Below are positions 34,420 to 45,927 of a stretch of 64,000 nt of DNA, in pieces. The number at the start of each line of letters is the position of its first letter. Position 1 is the first letter of the stretch. Below the pieces are notes generated by a model. The model did not search any database, was not told the DNA's origin, and was given only the letters and a program-made list of their open reading frames with translations. Made by a program: the position numbers and the translations under genes. Origin of the DNA: Cutaneotrichosporon cavernicola (Eukaryota; Basidiomycota; Tremellomycetes; Trichosporonales; Trichosporonaceae); assembly GCF_030864355.1 (NCBI RefSeq), contig NC_083394.1, positions 2,108,001 through 2,172,000 of the forward strand. The letters are read 5' to 3'.

Positions 34420-36120
34420 CTATACCTCATCAGAGTATACGTTGTACCGCCCCGGTCGCTGCCAGGGATACTGCGCGTTGGTGTGGGCCTGCGCCAGCGC
34501 GTCGAGTTGGGCAACACCCGCGTTCCACCCCGCCGGACCGCCACCGCCAACACTAGCCGGCCGCACCTCCCACCCCTCGCTGCCACGCCGCACGCGCGCC
34601 GACGTGTACGCGAGCGGCTCGTCCTCGTCGTCATAATCGCTCAGGTAGAACTCTGGTGTCGAGGACGTGCCGTCGCTCTCGTCGTCAATCGCGTTCCCGT
34701 CCTCATCCACCGCAGTCTCCCATGGCGCCGTGTACGTCGCGCATCCATCCCTCGCTCTTCTGGCGCCACTACTCGCCTTGAGGGCGGGATTGAAGCCGTC
34801 GCCGTACACAAACGGTGAACCCATGGGCAGCGGGACGGGCTCGGAATGCTGCTCTCGGGGCGGCCACATGTACTGTACACTCGATTCTGGAGTCAGCCTG
34901 GCGTCAGAGTGGACGCGCGTGAAGCTCACCTAGACAATATCACCTGCATCTCCGCCCTCATGTTGGCCCTGTAGGTGGCCACGCAGCCGCGCCTGCAGTG
35001 CGTGAACCGACGACGTTCCTGGCCCCACCGGTCCACCAGAGAGCGGGTACCCGCGAGCGTAGGCTCGGTCACGCGCAACCACGTCCGCCCACTCGGCAAT
35101 CGACTCACCGCCCGCCTCGGGGTTGACTGCATAGCTCAACCCCGTGCCCTGCATTTGTTGCGGCCACAGCCACGTATACCACCGGGGACCCAGGACCGAG
35201 CGCATGTTGCCCATGAAGCCGACGTTGTAGGGGAAGCGGATGGCGGTGATCTTGCCCCGTCGCACGAGGGTGGATACCTTGTCCTTCTCCCAGCGCTCGA
35301 TGGTTGTTGTGTTGCTTGAAACTAGCCAGACGTGGTAGATTGAGAACATGCCGACGCAGAGCCAGACCGGGACACACGCTGCGAAGTTGAACACCATCAT
35401 GAGGAGTTCCGTGAGTGTGGGCTCCATCTGGTGTGAGCGGGGGTTAAGGGGGCAAGGCGGTGGTAATTGAAGACCAAGGACTCACCCAAGGCTCCTTGAC
35501 GAACTCGTACACCTTTCCTGCCATGAGGACGAGGTGAAACGTGGTAGCGATATCGACCCAGAGGAGGAATCGAATAAAGTGACCGTGGTTATAAAACCCT
35601 ACGCCTGGGGTTAGCGGGGGGTGGGGGGAGGGTGGGAGGAGAGGGGGGGGGGGGAGAGCAGACGCACAGTTAGCGATCCAAGGGCAGTGGTGGTCGAGCT
35701 TCCGTCAGTCCATCCGAGTACTGTCGTACCTTCAAGACACAAGTCTTGCACTGTCGGCAATGATGTGCGCGCGGCGGCTTGAAGTGATCGCACATCTTGC
35801 AGTAACGCGGGGCATAGTTGCCCCTCTTGACTTCGATGCCTTCTCCGCTCGCGTCGGGCCGCCAGCCGGCTGGAACGTGGCCTGGTGGCGTGATTACACA
35901 GAGGCGGTAGTTCCACCATACCATTGCAACGCATAGGCTCTTGTCAGCTTGAAACAGAAGAGGACTGGACATACTTGAATGGAATCATGATTTTGAGGAA
36001 GTCCCAGCTCCATTCGCGGCCGTACCATGGCCAAAAGACCCATATTTGGGACGTGTAGGAGATGAAGGCGATGAGAGAGGTGGTTACGGATACCCAGACC
36101 CATGTCCAGTTGATGGCCAT
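34420..36120 (-). CDS. PFA4: DHHC palmitoyltransferase Pfa4
   Basis: ER protein S-acyltransferase; yeast Pfa4 modifies chitin synthase Chs3, and in Cryptococcus it affects virulence-related localisation. Seven exons (35975-36120, 35730-35937, 35668-35698, 35486-35604, 35051-35427, 34930-34992, 34420-34897) give 473 aa. Two N-terminal membrane spans precede the Cys-rich domain ([20 protein letters not shown]) and the active-site DHHCPW, which is encoded at the start of a 31-nt exon. Two more spans follow, and then a long acidic tail with [11 protein letters not shown]. The acceptor after exon 1 (…GACAAGAG) was chosen because only it gives [14 protein letters not shown]. The intron joining exons 5 and 6 (34993-35050) has a weak GTACCC donor and is the least certain junction. 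Confidence 0.88.
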
Positions 36121-36483
36121 GGTGTAGGTTGATTAGGGATGCAGTGATGGAGTAATGGAGAGAATGTCAAGTCGACGTGTGCGGATGACCAAATAATTCC
36201 CTATGGCTCGTACTGCTGTGTGTTCCGCGGTGGCGTCAGTGGCGGGGCAATGCGGTGAATACGCGTCTCATCGTTGCATAGCCTGTTTCAACCATCCAAT
36301 GTCTCAGTCGCGCTTACGAGGGAGAGACATGTCGGCATGTCGCCTCTCCAAGGTCTCAAAGGTCTCACTGATCCGTTGCAAGCATACTACAACAGGGTAC
36401 TATGGCTATTACTTTGGCTTGGCTGGCCGTCTATGAGGTCCAGGTCCCCTCTCTCAAACGTGCTCCAGTGGTCCAGTCTACTT

Positions 36484-37352
36484 CTAGTTGACCTTGCGAA
36501 CGCGCGGCGACATGCGCGGCGAGGGGATCAAGCCCAGCAGGCCAAAGGTCAATGAGAAGATGGCCGTGGCTAACGTTAGCTCGGTACTCGCACAAAGTGA
36601 TCGGGGTTGCGATCGGCAATTAGGTAATGGGGTATCGACTCACCTCCAGCCATGGACGAGAACAGGCCGAGCCCGTCTCTGTGCTGCACATCGAGCGCGC
36701 CGCGGATACGCTCGTGGATCGAGCTCCGCGGCGCAGGGTGCGTCGTCTTGTTGAGCGCGAACACGAGAAACGACCATCCAAGGAGGATGGAGGTTGTGAG
36801 GACCTGGCGTCAGCGCATTCAGCACAGCACACGGCGTCTTCCCAAATGGCGTGGGATCTTGCACCGAGAGTGAGAGTGAGACTCACGGGGAAGATGACAC
36901 GCAGCCGCCGCGATTGTTGCCATTTAGGGTACTGGGTGTCAGCTTGGTTGGCAGGCAACACACATTGGGCATGTACCCTCGCAGCCAGGGGAGGAAGACG
37001 ACGAGGTACAAGAAGATGGTGAGGGTGAGGGCGTGCAGGCCGCCAGCGGCAACGAGCATACGTCTGGGGTCAGTACTTGAGCGTCGGGCGGATATAGGGC
37101 GCGGGCAAGCGAGACCGGCCCAGCCAATATGCACCTTGCCCACGAGTCCGGGCTCTCGAGGAGGTTCTCGACGGCTGTCACGAGGTCGAGCCACCAGATA
37201 CCCGCTGCTCCAGCGGCCACGTACTTGCCGTGCTTTACTAGCCGGCGGATGATGAAGCCTGGGGACAGAGCGGGGCTGTGGTCCATCTGCGCGAGGGTCT
37301 GGGACGAGCTGCTCTTCCTCCGGCGGAAGGTGGTCGCTGGTGCCAAGGCCAT
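36484..37352 (-). CDS. Unknown small multi-span membrane protein
   Basis: Five exons (37135-37352, 36964-37063, 36887-36931, 36644-36803, 36484-36569) give 202 aa, with every junction in frame and a CTGAC/CTAAC-type branch in each intron. Predicted membrane segments are near residues 46-60 (YVAAGAAGIWWLDLV), 75-98 (LVAAGGLHALTLTIFLYLVV), 120-140 (VLTTSILLGWSFLVFAL) and 172-190 (AIFSLTFGLLGLI). The N-terminus is Ser/Arg-rich and cytosolic-looking, and the tail is short and basic (RMSPRVRKVN). I do not recognise the family. Four spans with short loops could fit an organelle or ER protein, but no function is assigned. It lies head-to-tail upstream of PFA4, in the same direction. Confidence 0.72.
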
Positions 37353-37640
37353 GGTGTCAGGAGGGAAGGAGTAGAGGGCTCGATGGGATGCGATGGGATG
37401 CGATGGGGGAGTGGGTTGATGGTTGATGGTTGATGGACGGATGTTGTATTAGGCAATGTTTTTAGAAACTCAAGATTGAGCCAAACCCCACCAGGGTAAA
37501 GGTCAACCAACAACCCCCCAAATCCACATCACATGTCATCATGTCATCGGACGCCGCTAAAGACCGCGGTCCATCCTCATCATGCCCCATTCATCACACT
37601 CCAAAGCACATCGATACATCGTTCCTCACTATATGCCCAT

Positions 37641-38809
37641 CTACCACACCTTCTTGTACTGCTGCTCAACCGCCTCACCAAACACGTCGATTGGCCAACT
37701 GCACGTTAGCCACGTCACATACATCACTCACCGAGGGTTGTACTCGCAGGGCGTGTTGGAGCGAACGCGGTTCTTGTGGCCCCACGCGCTAATCTCCTGG
37801 AACTCGTTGTCGCCAAGCTCAAACGTCTGGAAGTTGGACGCGATACGCGACGGCGTAACAGACTTGGGAATGACCACAAAGCCCTGTTTGGCCGCCCACG
37901 CAATGAGGACCTGGCCGACATCGCGGTCGACGCGCTTGGCAGCCTCCTTAACGACGTCGGCGTCGACGGCGCGCGCCTTGCCAGTCACGTTGTTACCGAG
38001 AGGCGAGTACGCCGTGATGGTGATGCCCTTGTCCGCGCAGTACTTGTACAGGTCGTCCTGGATGATGTTGGGGTTGACCTCGATCTGGTTCATAGAGGGC
38101 ACTTCGCCAGTAGCCTTGATGATCTGCTCGAGGTGCGAGATGGTAAAGTTGGACACGCCGACGGCGCGCACCTTCTTAGTTTCCTTGAAGATACGCACAA
38201 CCTCCTTCCAAGTCTCTGAGATCGAGGGCGCGTCCCAGTCGATAGCCAGCTGGCCGTCTTCCTTGGGGAAAAGATCATTGCCGGGCTTGAAGGGAACGGG
38301 CCAGTGGATGAGGTACAGGTCAAGGTAGTCGGTGCCGAGCTCCTTGAGCGTGCGGTCGAGGTCGGCCTCGATCCGCTCCGGACGGTGGCTGTTGTTCCAG
38401 AGCTTGGAGGTGATGAAAATCTCTTCGCGAGGGACGCCGGCATTCTTGATACCCTCCCCAACCTCGGGCTGGTTCTGGTAGATGAGAGCCGCGTCAATGT
38501 GCCTGTAACCAGCCTTGAGGGCCTCGGCGACGCTGATGTCAGCCGCATCCAGGGTTACAGGTCGCTAGTACTCACGCCTTCTCGACCTCGCCGGGTGCTG
38601 ACTGCCAGGTGCCGAAGCCGATCTGGGGGATCTTGAGGCCGGGCTGAGCCGTGTTTTTACTGCATGTCAGCGGATGTGGTGTTGAATGAATTGCAGCTGT
38701 GACATTGGCCGGGGGGGGGGGTGGCCAGGGAGTGGCTGTAGACAGCCACTCGCGTCCTTGATGCTTGGGACGCTCATACTCACAGCTCGATAGTCTTTCC
38801 GCTCGACAT
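37641..38809 (-). CDS. Aldo-keto reductase
   Basis: NAD(P)H-dependent carbonyl reductase of the AKR superfamily. Four exons (38784-38809, 38576-38659, 37732-38532, 37641-37698) give 322 aa, the standard length. The catalytic tetrad is visible: Asp and Tyr in RHIDAALIYQNQ, Lys in FITSKLWN and His in LIHWPVPF. The cofactor-binding end has VIPKSVTPSRIASNF, and the family core motif is MNQIEVNPNIIQDDL. The C-terminus WPIDVFGEAVEQQYKKVW comes from a small last exon. It resembles yeast Gcy1/Ypr1 and fungal glycerol dehydrogenases, but the substrate cannot be fixed from sequence. Intron 1 (124 nt) contains an 11-G run. Confidence 0.92.
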
Positions 38810-39086
38810 TGTGTGTATACAGTATAGAGGATGAAGAACAACGAAGAGTCTGTGGGAACCTCGCCTCTTATACTGGTCCGCAGCGGACTTTGCGTCATGC
38901 AGTCGCGACTGTCACGTCATTCTCAAGGCTACTGGCGGATATCCTCCCCTACTTTACAGGGCCAAAACAGGCTGACAGGCTGTTAGTCCGGCATATCAAC
39001 TGCGGCAGATGCACCGGGCACCGGAATATGATGCATACAACGGTGGCCAGCGGCCAACGACCCGGCACATGGTCCAGGACCCACCC

Positions 39087-39990
39087 TTAGTCGTGGTAGT
39101 ACTTGTTGAACTTTTCCACGAGCTGCTTGTCGTTCTGCCGTCAGAGCTGAGGGGGGTACAACATACGCGGTACCGTGACTGGAAGCCGGAGAAACCCTCG
39201 CGGAGGACTAGGATGTCCTGCGCCGGCGCATCTTTGAGCAGCAGAGAGCGGGCCTCAGCGTACCGCCTTGCAGCCTTGGGACCGCTGATGTTAGCGGGTG
39301 ATTGGGGGATCTGGGTTGGTTGGTGGTGGAAGGAGGAAGGGGGGTGTTGCGGGCTGGGTGACTCACCGAACTTGGGAGAGGGCGCAGTCTGCGTGTCAAC
39401 ATGCCGTCGCTGCGTCCCAGGATCGCCGAGACCGCCATGATACTCAACAGCCTGGCCGACGAGGGAGAGAGCTCCTCTGGAGCTAGGACTCACGGAAGAC
39501 AACCTTTGGTACTGTTGTCAGCTCTGCAAAGCGGTGAGCAGAGCGGACCCACCTCCTTCCATGAGCTTGACAAGCTCGTCGAGCTTGGCCAACAGCGTGT
39601 CACTGGGGTAATTGAGAGCGCCGACGATGTTGCCGCCCTGGCGTCAGCTATGCTGTTCCAGCCAGCCATGGGTGCCCTCCCCTCCATGCATCTATCGCTG
39701 GGTCGGGTACGTCCTCTCTTCCTAAGCATTCCCCTTCGTCACCACCTGCTCCTCCCCCTTGGTTGCCAGGCTCTTCCTTGCCTTGCCCACTCAATTCATC
39801 CCACTTCCCGCCTACCTTCACCCCGCCCCTGACTCACAACAAAGTCATCATCGCGCACATCGACGACGGCCCAATCCTTCCCCACGCCATCGGGGCTGGC
39901 CTTGATGATCGCCGCCATTTCCTTCCATCAGCTTGGCCAGCTCAGACCCACCTCGGCGTTGATATACCGAAACACGGGAGTGAGGGACAT
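39087..39990 (-). CDS. IBP1: Rhodanese-fold Cdc25-like phosphatase / arsenate reductase family (Ibp1/Ych1)
   Basis: Seven exons (39952-39990, 39838-39921, 39553-39637, 39494-39511, 39367-39388, 39167-39284, 39087-39134) give 137 aa, close to S. pombe Ibp1. It starts MSLTPVFRYINAEEM, then has DWAVVDVRDDDFVGGNIVGA and the active-site loop HCALSQVRG (CX5R). The ending is LREGFSGFQSRYRNDKQ. The family covers small CDC25-type phosphatases and the yeast arsenate reductase Acr2. The His and the Arg codons of the catalytic loop are each split by an intron, so Cys to Val sit on a 22-nt exon. The 30-nt intron 1 removes a segment that is also open in another frame. An upstream in-frame ATG (40182) would add 64 residues; the short form fits the family length better. 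It is divergent from GRX5. Confidence 0.87.
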
Positions 39991-40338
39991 GTCGCGCTTG
40001 GCTTGCAGTTGGGCTTTGCGTTCGGATCTCGATGTTGCAGATGTTGCAGATGCAGATGAGGAAAGTGGAGGTCGGGCAGTTGAAGACATGCGCCGTAGCC
40101 CCATCACGCCCGTGCCCATGCCGGTGCCCGCGCCCACGCCCACCCTCGGTATCACAAGGACGGTGCGCACCAGAATGCCCATCCCTCATGCATGCGTGCG
40201 CGTATGCGATGTTGATCCGAGGTGATGACGGATGCCGAGCGGAAGTCAACGAGCGGGACCAATACGGGCCTTCGGCTTTGGAATGTCATCGACCTTCAAC
40301 TTCGGAAGGTTGCCAACTTTGCCACCACTCAATCCACC
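39991..40338. other. Divergent IBP1/GRX5 promoter
   Basis: 348 bp between starts. It contains GCCCGTGCCCATGCC-type imperfect repeats near 40105-40135 and a short inverted-looking CCAACTTCGGAAGGTTGCC segment at about 40298. It could instead encode an N-terminal extension of IBP1 from 40182. Confidence 0.45.
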
Positions 40339-41248
40339 ATGTTTGCCCGCGCCGGTCTTCGTACACTCGTACGCAACAGTTCAAGTTGAGCTGACAGCAG
40401 CGTACCCTCCCCGCTACGCCTGTTGCGCGCGTCTCTGCGGCTATTGCGCAGCGTCGTCTCCTCTCGGACCAGGCGAGGAAACTCATCGACCATGTGAGTC
40501 AGCTGAGTTTGAGGGACGCAGTGTGGCCGGGCGTCCCAAATCTGTCCCAGCTGGAGCATCTCTTACGAGCTGGGAGAGGGGTTGGACGCCAGCTGGAAAA
40601 TGAGTGGCGGAGGAGATTCTCCATCGCATTCGCCCCGCCAGCATCTGCTCCGGCCAGCTGAGCAAACTCACACAGGAGCTCTTTCGGCATATGCTAACCC
40701 CAGGCCGTCCAGGAGAACCCCCTCGTCGTGTTCATGAAGGGTACACCCGACGCGCCTCAGTGCGGCTTCTCCCGCGCTGTCGTTCAGATCCTCGACGTCC
40801 AGGGTGTGCCCCGCGAGAAGGTCCTGGCCTTCAACTGCCTCGAGGACCCCGAGCTGCGCGAGGGTATCAAGGAGTACAGGTGGGTCTCGCAGCTGCCTCG
40901 CAGCGGTGGCCGAGCCAAAGCCGAGAACAGAGAAGCGGAGAGGTTGAGACTGAGACGCGGAGACATTGGGGCCGTGGCCGAGGCCGAGAGTTGGAGATGG
41001 AGATGGAGAAGCAGAGAGCTGAAGGGGAGAAGAGACGCTGACTCCAGTGACTGGCCCACCATCCCCCAGGTCTACGTCAAGGGCGAGTTCGTGGGCGGCT
41101 GTGACATTATGGTTTCCAGTATGTCTAAAACCAAACAGAGCTGATGACAGTGCACCAGTCGGGCGAGCTCGAAGACTTGCTCGTCAAGGAGGGTCTTGCG
41201 CCGCCTATCGAGGAGGCCAAGGACGCCGAGGCCAAGGAGGAGAAGTAA
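40339..41248 (+). CDS. GRX5: Mitochondrial monothiol glutaredoxin Grx5
   Basis: CGFS glutaredoxin that passes [2Fe-2S] clusters from the mitochondrial ISC scaffold. Five exons (40339-40368, 40401-40493, 40704-40879, 41048-41118, 41151-41248) give 155 aa. An Arg/Ala-rich presequence ([17 protein letters not shown]…) precedes the Grx fold: [16 protein letters not shown] with the CGFS site, the [19 protein letters not shown] glutathione-binding region, and [10 protein letters not shown]. An acidic tail rich in Lys/Glu ends the protein. The first 32-nt intron is required to keep the frame. Intron 3 (168 nt) is strongly purine-rich. Confidence 0.94.
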
Positions 41249-41566
41249 ATGTCATGCCAGGACACTGCTCATGATCATTTTCAAGGAGGACTGATGCTTA
41301 CATCTCGGGCAATGATGTCCTCGCCTGCTGACGTAAATCTCACCAGATCCCCAGGGTTGAGAACATTATTGACTGATCGTCTGGCATTAACTGTATCGTT
41401 CTCAAAACGACGCTCGTTAGGACCGTGAGTATACCGCTGATCACACCGCAGTGCAGCCGAAAGTGCGACACGGTCAAGGCCACAAATGTACAAGAATGCA
41501 TTAACCTGCTCTATCACTCGCCCACTCGTCCTGCCTCTCTCGCGTTTTCGATGCTCTCCCAACTGC
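41249..41566. other. Intergenic between convergent GRX5 and Zn2Cys6 gene
   Basis: 318 bp, lower GC than its neighbours; nothing recognised. Confidence 0.5.
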
Positions 41567-43832
41567 CTAGCTCAAGGCATAAGGGAACAACGGGATCGGC
41601 ACATCCGTCTCCGTCGCCCCACCCTCCGCGAGATCAAATGGGAGAGCGAGAAAGTCGAGTCCGATGTCCACTTGATTACTTTGGCCCTCGCCAATCGCAG
41701 CCCCCGCATCGGGCATAGAGACGTAACTGGCAAAATTCTCTCTCACGACCCCGAGATCGACATCGTGCATCCCCTCAATGCGCTGCTGGAGGGTCCCCGC
41801 GATCCACTCGGCGCCGTACCAGTACCGAGCGAGTTTCTGCAGTCCTCCCTTGAGAGTGTTGATATTGGTAGTGGCGACCGAGGCGAGGAGGGCGCGCGAC
41901 ATGTCCATTGGCGGAGGTGATTCGCTTCCCGATTCCGAGCCTTCTTCTACCCCCGGATGGTCGGGAGAAGCAGGAGAATGAGCACGGGACGCCGACATCT
42001 CAATCTCCTTGACGTAGCAGCATCCCGCCACGAACCATGCCTGGTTGGTAAATGGGAGAGCAAAGTAGGCGTGTGGGTCGATAATGTCCGACAAGACCAA
42101 TATGTCGCCAATCGTACGGACAGAGTTACGCCATAGACTCGACGAGCCTTTCGTGCCGGTCAAGAACTCTGATGCGAGGATGGTGTGCATCCACAGATGG
42201 AGGTGGAGGAAGATACTGCCCTGGTATGCGCGGGCATGGCGCTGGAGACTTGGGTCAGCCATTTCTAAGGAGAACATGGGCATACTTTGCCACGTTCCAT
42301 TGCATGTCGGGTGGGAGGGCCGAGTATTCGCTAATACACGCAGCCCGGGCGGCGAAGTAATCTCTATCTCCGCCGCGCACGCGGTTGAGACTGTTAATGA
42401 GGGGTCCGTACGAGAGCATCATGCGCGCTGCGAAGGGGAATGGCGAGCGCGGTCCGTTCTCGCCACTCGGACTGAGATCTTCCGCTGTAGGAAGGGTCTG
42501 CGAGATATCCTCGGGCCGGAAGGTCGTCTGTCGTCCTACCCCGAATGCAAGGGCATAGTCCATGAGTAGCACGCTGGTGAATACGAGTCGGTTGAGCCGG
42601 CGGTCCTCGGCACTCATCGCCGAGTCGGGAGGCGGGTTCTACATCAGCTTACCCTAGATTGGACTCACGACATGGAGGCCGGCGTCAATCGCCATGCGGA
42701 CCGCCAGGCCAGTCATCATCCACACCTCGCTCTCCGAGTCGGCCGCGAAGCCCATATGGGCGAGCAACACGAATGCTGCGACTGCCTCACGCGACGGGAT
42801 CCCCAACATGCTCCCCAGCATAGCTTTTGCGCGGGTGTAGAAAACATTGCCATACTCATATGGCTGGAGGTCGGGACGCGCAATGACTGGGTGAGAGCTA
42901 AACCGCGCTGCGATCGCCGCGATGGAAAGAAGAAGGAAGACGGACGCGGTATGCGCTTCCAGCTTGGCTTCGAGGTCGGCGCGGTCCACGAAGGGGAATT
43001 GACACCCAAAGTGCGTCGCGAACACCTCGAGCAGGTGCCGCATGATTGGGACACTCGGCGCGCCGTCTGGTCCGATCAACTCTTGTGCCACCTCCCCAGT
43101 GCCAGTGCTGACCGTCACGGAAGGAGAGCCCTTCTCCCAACTCTCCTGTGGTGTGTGTACCCGTACTTTGAGGGTGTATCGCTTCAATCCCGGCGCAATG
43201 GCCGTTTTCTGCCATCAGCCACTTCTACGTTGAAACATACCCCATGTGGCCGCCACCACGATACCTTGACTAGACGATCTGGCTCGCGCCTTGGCGACGG
43301 GCCAGACGCTCCATCGAGTGGCGACGCATCTTCCACAGTTGGGAGGCGCGAACTGACCGCCCACACAAACTGCGCAGGATCGACCGGCGTATTCCCAACT
43401 TGTGGGATCGTGGGCAATATTGGCGCCTGGCTCATCAATGGGAGCTCTGTCAGCGTCATTGCTGGCGTCATGCCTTCCATCATGCCATTCCCCAAAGCGC
43501 TGCCAGCCAGCAGGCGGTCCAACCACCCCTCGGCCAATTCGGGGGGCTTGTTAACGCCCAGCTGCTGGTTCCTGTACCGCTGTAGACGAGCTTTGGAGGA
43601 ACGTCCATCCTCGGTCGGCCAGGTACATGGGAGTTCGGCTTCGATGCAGTTCGGGCATGGATCTGGTGGCTGCGCGCCGCATTTCGACTTGCGGTGTCGG
43701 CACTGTCGTTAGTTGCAGGAGACAGAGGAGAGGTACCTGGAAACACGCCGTGCGCGAGCGTGAAAACTTGAGTTTCTTGGCGGGCGGGTAGTCGTTGTGC
43801 GCTGTGCGTGACGACTCGGCTTGGTCAGACAT
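41567..43832 (-). CDS. Zn2Cys6 fungal transcription factor
   Basis: Five exons (43737-43832, 43241-43702, 42669-43208, 42286-42638, 41567-42248) give 710 aa. A basic leader (PPAKKLKFSRSR) is followed by a C6 zinc cluster with spacing C-x2-C-x6-C-x7-C-x2-C-x6-C (ACFQCRHRKSKC…PCPNC…LPC); the first intron falls between its first two cysteines and the third. A coiled linker and the fungal-specific transcription factor middle domain follow (LLEVFATHFGCQFPFVDR, RHARAYQGSIFLHLHLW, FALPFTNQAWFVAGCCY). It is likely a nuclear DNA-binding activator or repressor; neither target genes nor pathway can be read from the sequence. It is divergent from uS4m. Confidence 0.92.
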
Positions 43833-44421
43833 GGTGACTGCCGGCGAATAACCGGCGGCCTGAACGCGGTATTGGTGGGGTTCGCAAGGGGTCGGGATGA
43901 GTCAATCACACTCTTCGACCCAAAGGGCTGCGCGACGTTGGCGGTCAGTGGAGGAGTGGAGCGGAATGGGCGGAATGATGTGAGATGGTTGATGAGAGCT
44001 GGGTTTGTGATGCCAGTGAGAGTTGGGATGTACCCAGCCGAACCGGATGTTCCCCACCATATCTTCCGAAGATGCTCCATACTTGCTTCAATGCGCTGCA
44101 ACCACTTTGAAGGCTCGTAAAGCAAGTTGCGCTAACCAACGCGTCCGAGCCTATAGATGTCGATTGCCCCTGGTCTCGAGCCGATGCATGTAGACATGTA
44201 GATGACGTTGAGACCATGTTGTTCAACTCTTCTCTCAGTGTCGATGCAAGTGGAGGCCAGGCACAACCCACTGATCAAGGTGCCACACTTGAATTTCCAT
44301 CCACGTGGTTTGGTTGGGACCTGGATCTGTCCACCCCATCCGACTTTTGCGATCATCTCACTCCAGCCCGAACCGCAGCCTTGACAGCGACAACACACCG
44401 TCCACCGGCGTCAACACAACC
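43833..44421. other. Divergent Zn2Cys6 factor / uS4m promoter
   Basis: 589 bp between starts. CGGCGG/CCGGCG triplets lie near 43840-43860, close to the regulator's own start, and could serve autoregulation by a zinc-cluster protein; the orientation and spacing are not decisive. Nothing else is recognised. Confidence 0.4.
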
Positions 44422-45667
44422 ATGCCAGTCCGCCCGATCCACAAGCGCGGGCCAATGAGCCTGGCCCGCAACATCCCGCGTCTGGTGCGCCGCATCTACA
44501 GACCCTGCTAATCTCAGTCGTGGGACCGCGAGAACCTCTTCAACATCTGGCTGCGTACCAATGCCGAGTCGCCGCTCTACCGCGAAACGCAGTTCAACCG
44601 TTCCACCAAGACCATCTTCCAGCAGCGTTGGACAGCCAAGCGGCTCATGCAGGGCTACCACGCCGAGCACATGGGGACAAAGAAGTTCCAGCGTTGGTTC
44701 CTGCCCGAGATTCTGCCGACGGTGCGACACGGCGACGAGGTCAAGCGGACAAACGACCTGGCCAAGTGGGTCGAGGGCAAGGAGAAGGCTGGAGGACGCA
44801 CGATTGCCGAAAAGCTCATGGCTGAGACGGCTGAGGCGGCGCGTTCGCCAGTCGGTTCGCTCATGTGGTCCGAAGTCGAGCGGCGACTGGATGTCCTCAT
44901 CTTCCGCTCTTGCTTTGCGACCTCGGTGTGGCAGGCACGCTCATACATTACCCAGGGACACGTCAAGGTCAACGGCTATGTTGTGAGTCACTGCGAGAGA
45001 GGGGGAGAAATATCGAGACGGTTGCTGATTCTAGGTTCGTAACGCCAACGTCCAGCTCAAGCCTGGGGACATTTTCTCAATCAACCCCTCCGCGATCCCG
45101 ATGCTGAAGAAGATCGACCACGAGCAGAAGCCGCGGTTTAGGAAAAACGTCACCGAGGTCGACGCCAAGGCACAGGCGCGGGCGGTTAAGGACGCTGGTG
45201 CGGCCGTCGCTGCCGAGATCGAGGCTGCGGAGGGAGCCGAGGAGGGCGCCTCTACAGAGGCTGGGGAGGGCGCTGAAGCGGCGGCGGAGAGCGAGGCGGC
45301 CGTTGAGGTTGAAGCCGAGGCCGAGGCTGAGGCGACCGAGAACAAGTTCAAGGAGGTCAAGGCCGAGAAGCGTGCCGCCATCTCCGCCGATGAGAACAAG
45401 GGCACCTTTTTCTACCTCCCCGAATACGCGTCTCCGCACATCTTTGTGCCAGCATACATCATGCCGTCGTTCCTCACCTGCTCGGCAGTCTACGTGCGCC
45501 ACCCTACCTCGCGGCCAGGCTACTCTGAAATCCCTACGCCGTACGACGCCGACGGGCCTCTCCAGTCGCTCACTTGGGAGTGGTTCCAGCAGGTCGCACC
45601 GCGCATGAAGCCCAAGCGCCGCGCGCGTCTCATGAACCCCCAGCGCACGCAGGACAGGCGGCCATAG
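44422..45667 (+). CDS. NAM9: Mitochondrial small-subunit ribosomal protein uS4m
   Basis: Three exons (44422-44484, 44518-44982, 45035-45667) give 386 aa. The N-terminal KRGPMSLARNIPRL and the S4 domain with RRLDVLIFRSCFATSVWQAR…ITQGHVKVNGYVV identify it. An Ala/Glu-rich segment (about residues 215-300) is inserted before the C-terminal fungal extension, which contains FFYLPEYASPHIFVPAYIMPS, as in yeast Nam9. It is part of the mitochondrial 37S subunit body. The Ala/Glu segment is probably disordered and varies in length among relatives. Confidence 0.92.
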
Positions 45668-45927
45668 GAGTTGTAGGACACATAGCATTGCATGGCACTG
45701 ATCATTCTGGCGTGATGCGGAAGTGGGGCGGAGGGTAATTGGAGTAGATGCGGAAGCTGTATGTCATCAGCCAGAGTAGTCATGTGGACACGGAGATAAG
45801 GCTGTAAAGGGTGCAGGTTGGCCGTCTTGTATTTGTTTCAGAGCCGAGCGGAACCGGCTTGCTCCGCTGACTCGTCTTGATTCTCTTCTCTCCAACACTC
45901 CATCCATTCAGTCTTTACACAAATGCC
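45668..45927. other. Intergenic uS4m to Hal3-like gene, with minimal uORF
   Basis: 260 bp. At 45923-45931 the sequence ATGCCATGA forms a two-codon upstream reading frame whose stop overlaps the main ATG at 45928. Confidence 0.6.

Noticed and set aside
38709..38725. G-run near the aldo-keto reductase start as a frameshift site
   Set aside because: It lies inside the 124-nt first intron, not in coding sequence.
39990..40182. N-terminal extension of IBP1 from the ATG at 40182
   Set aside because: The frame is open, but the 137-aa form matches the family length and the extension is Gly/Thr/Met-rich with no conserved motif; kept only as an alternative.
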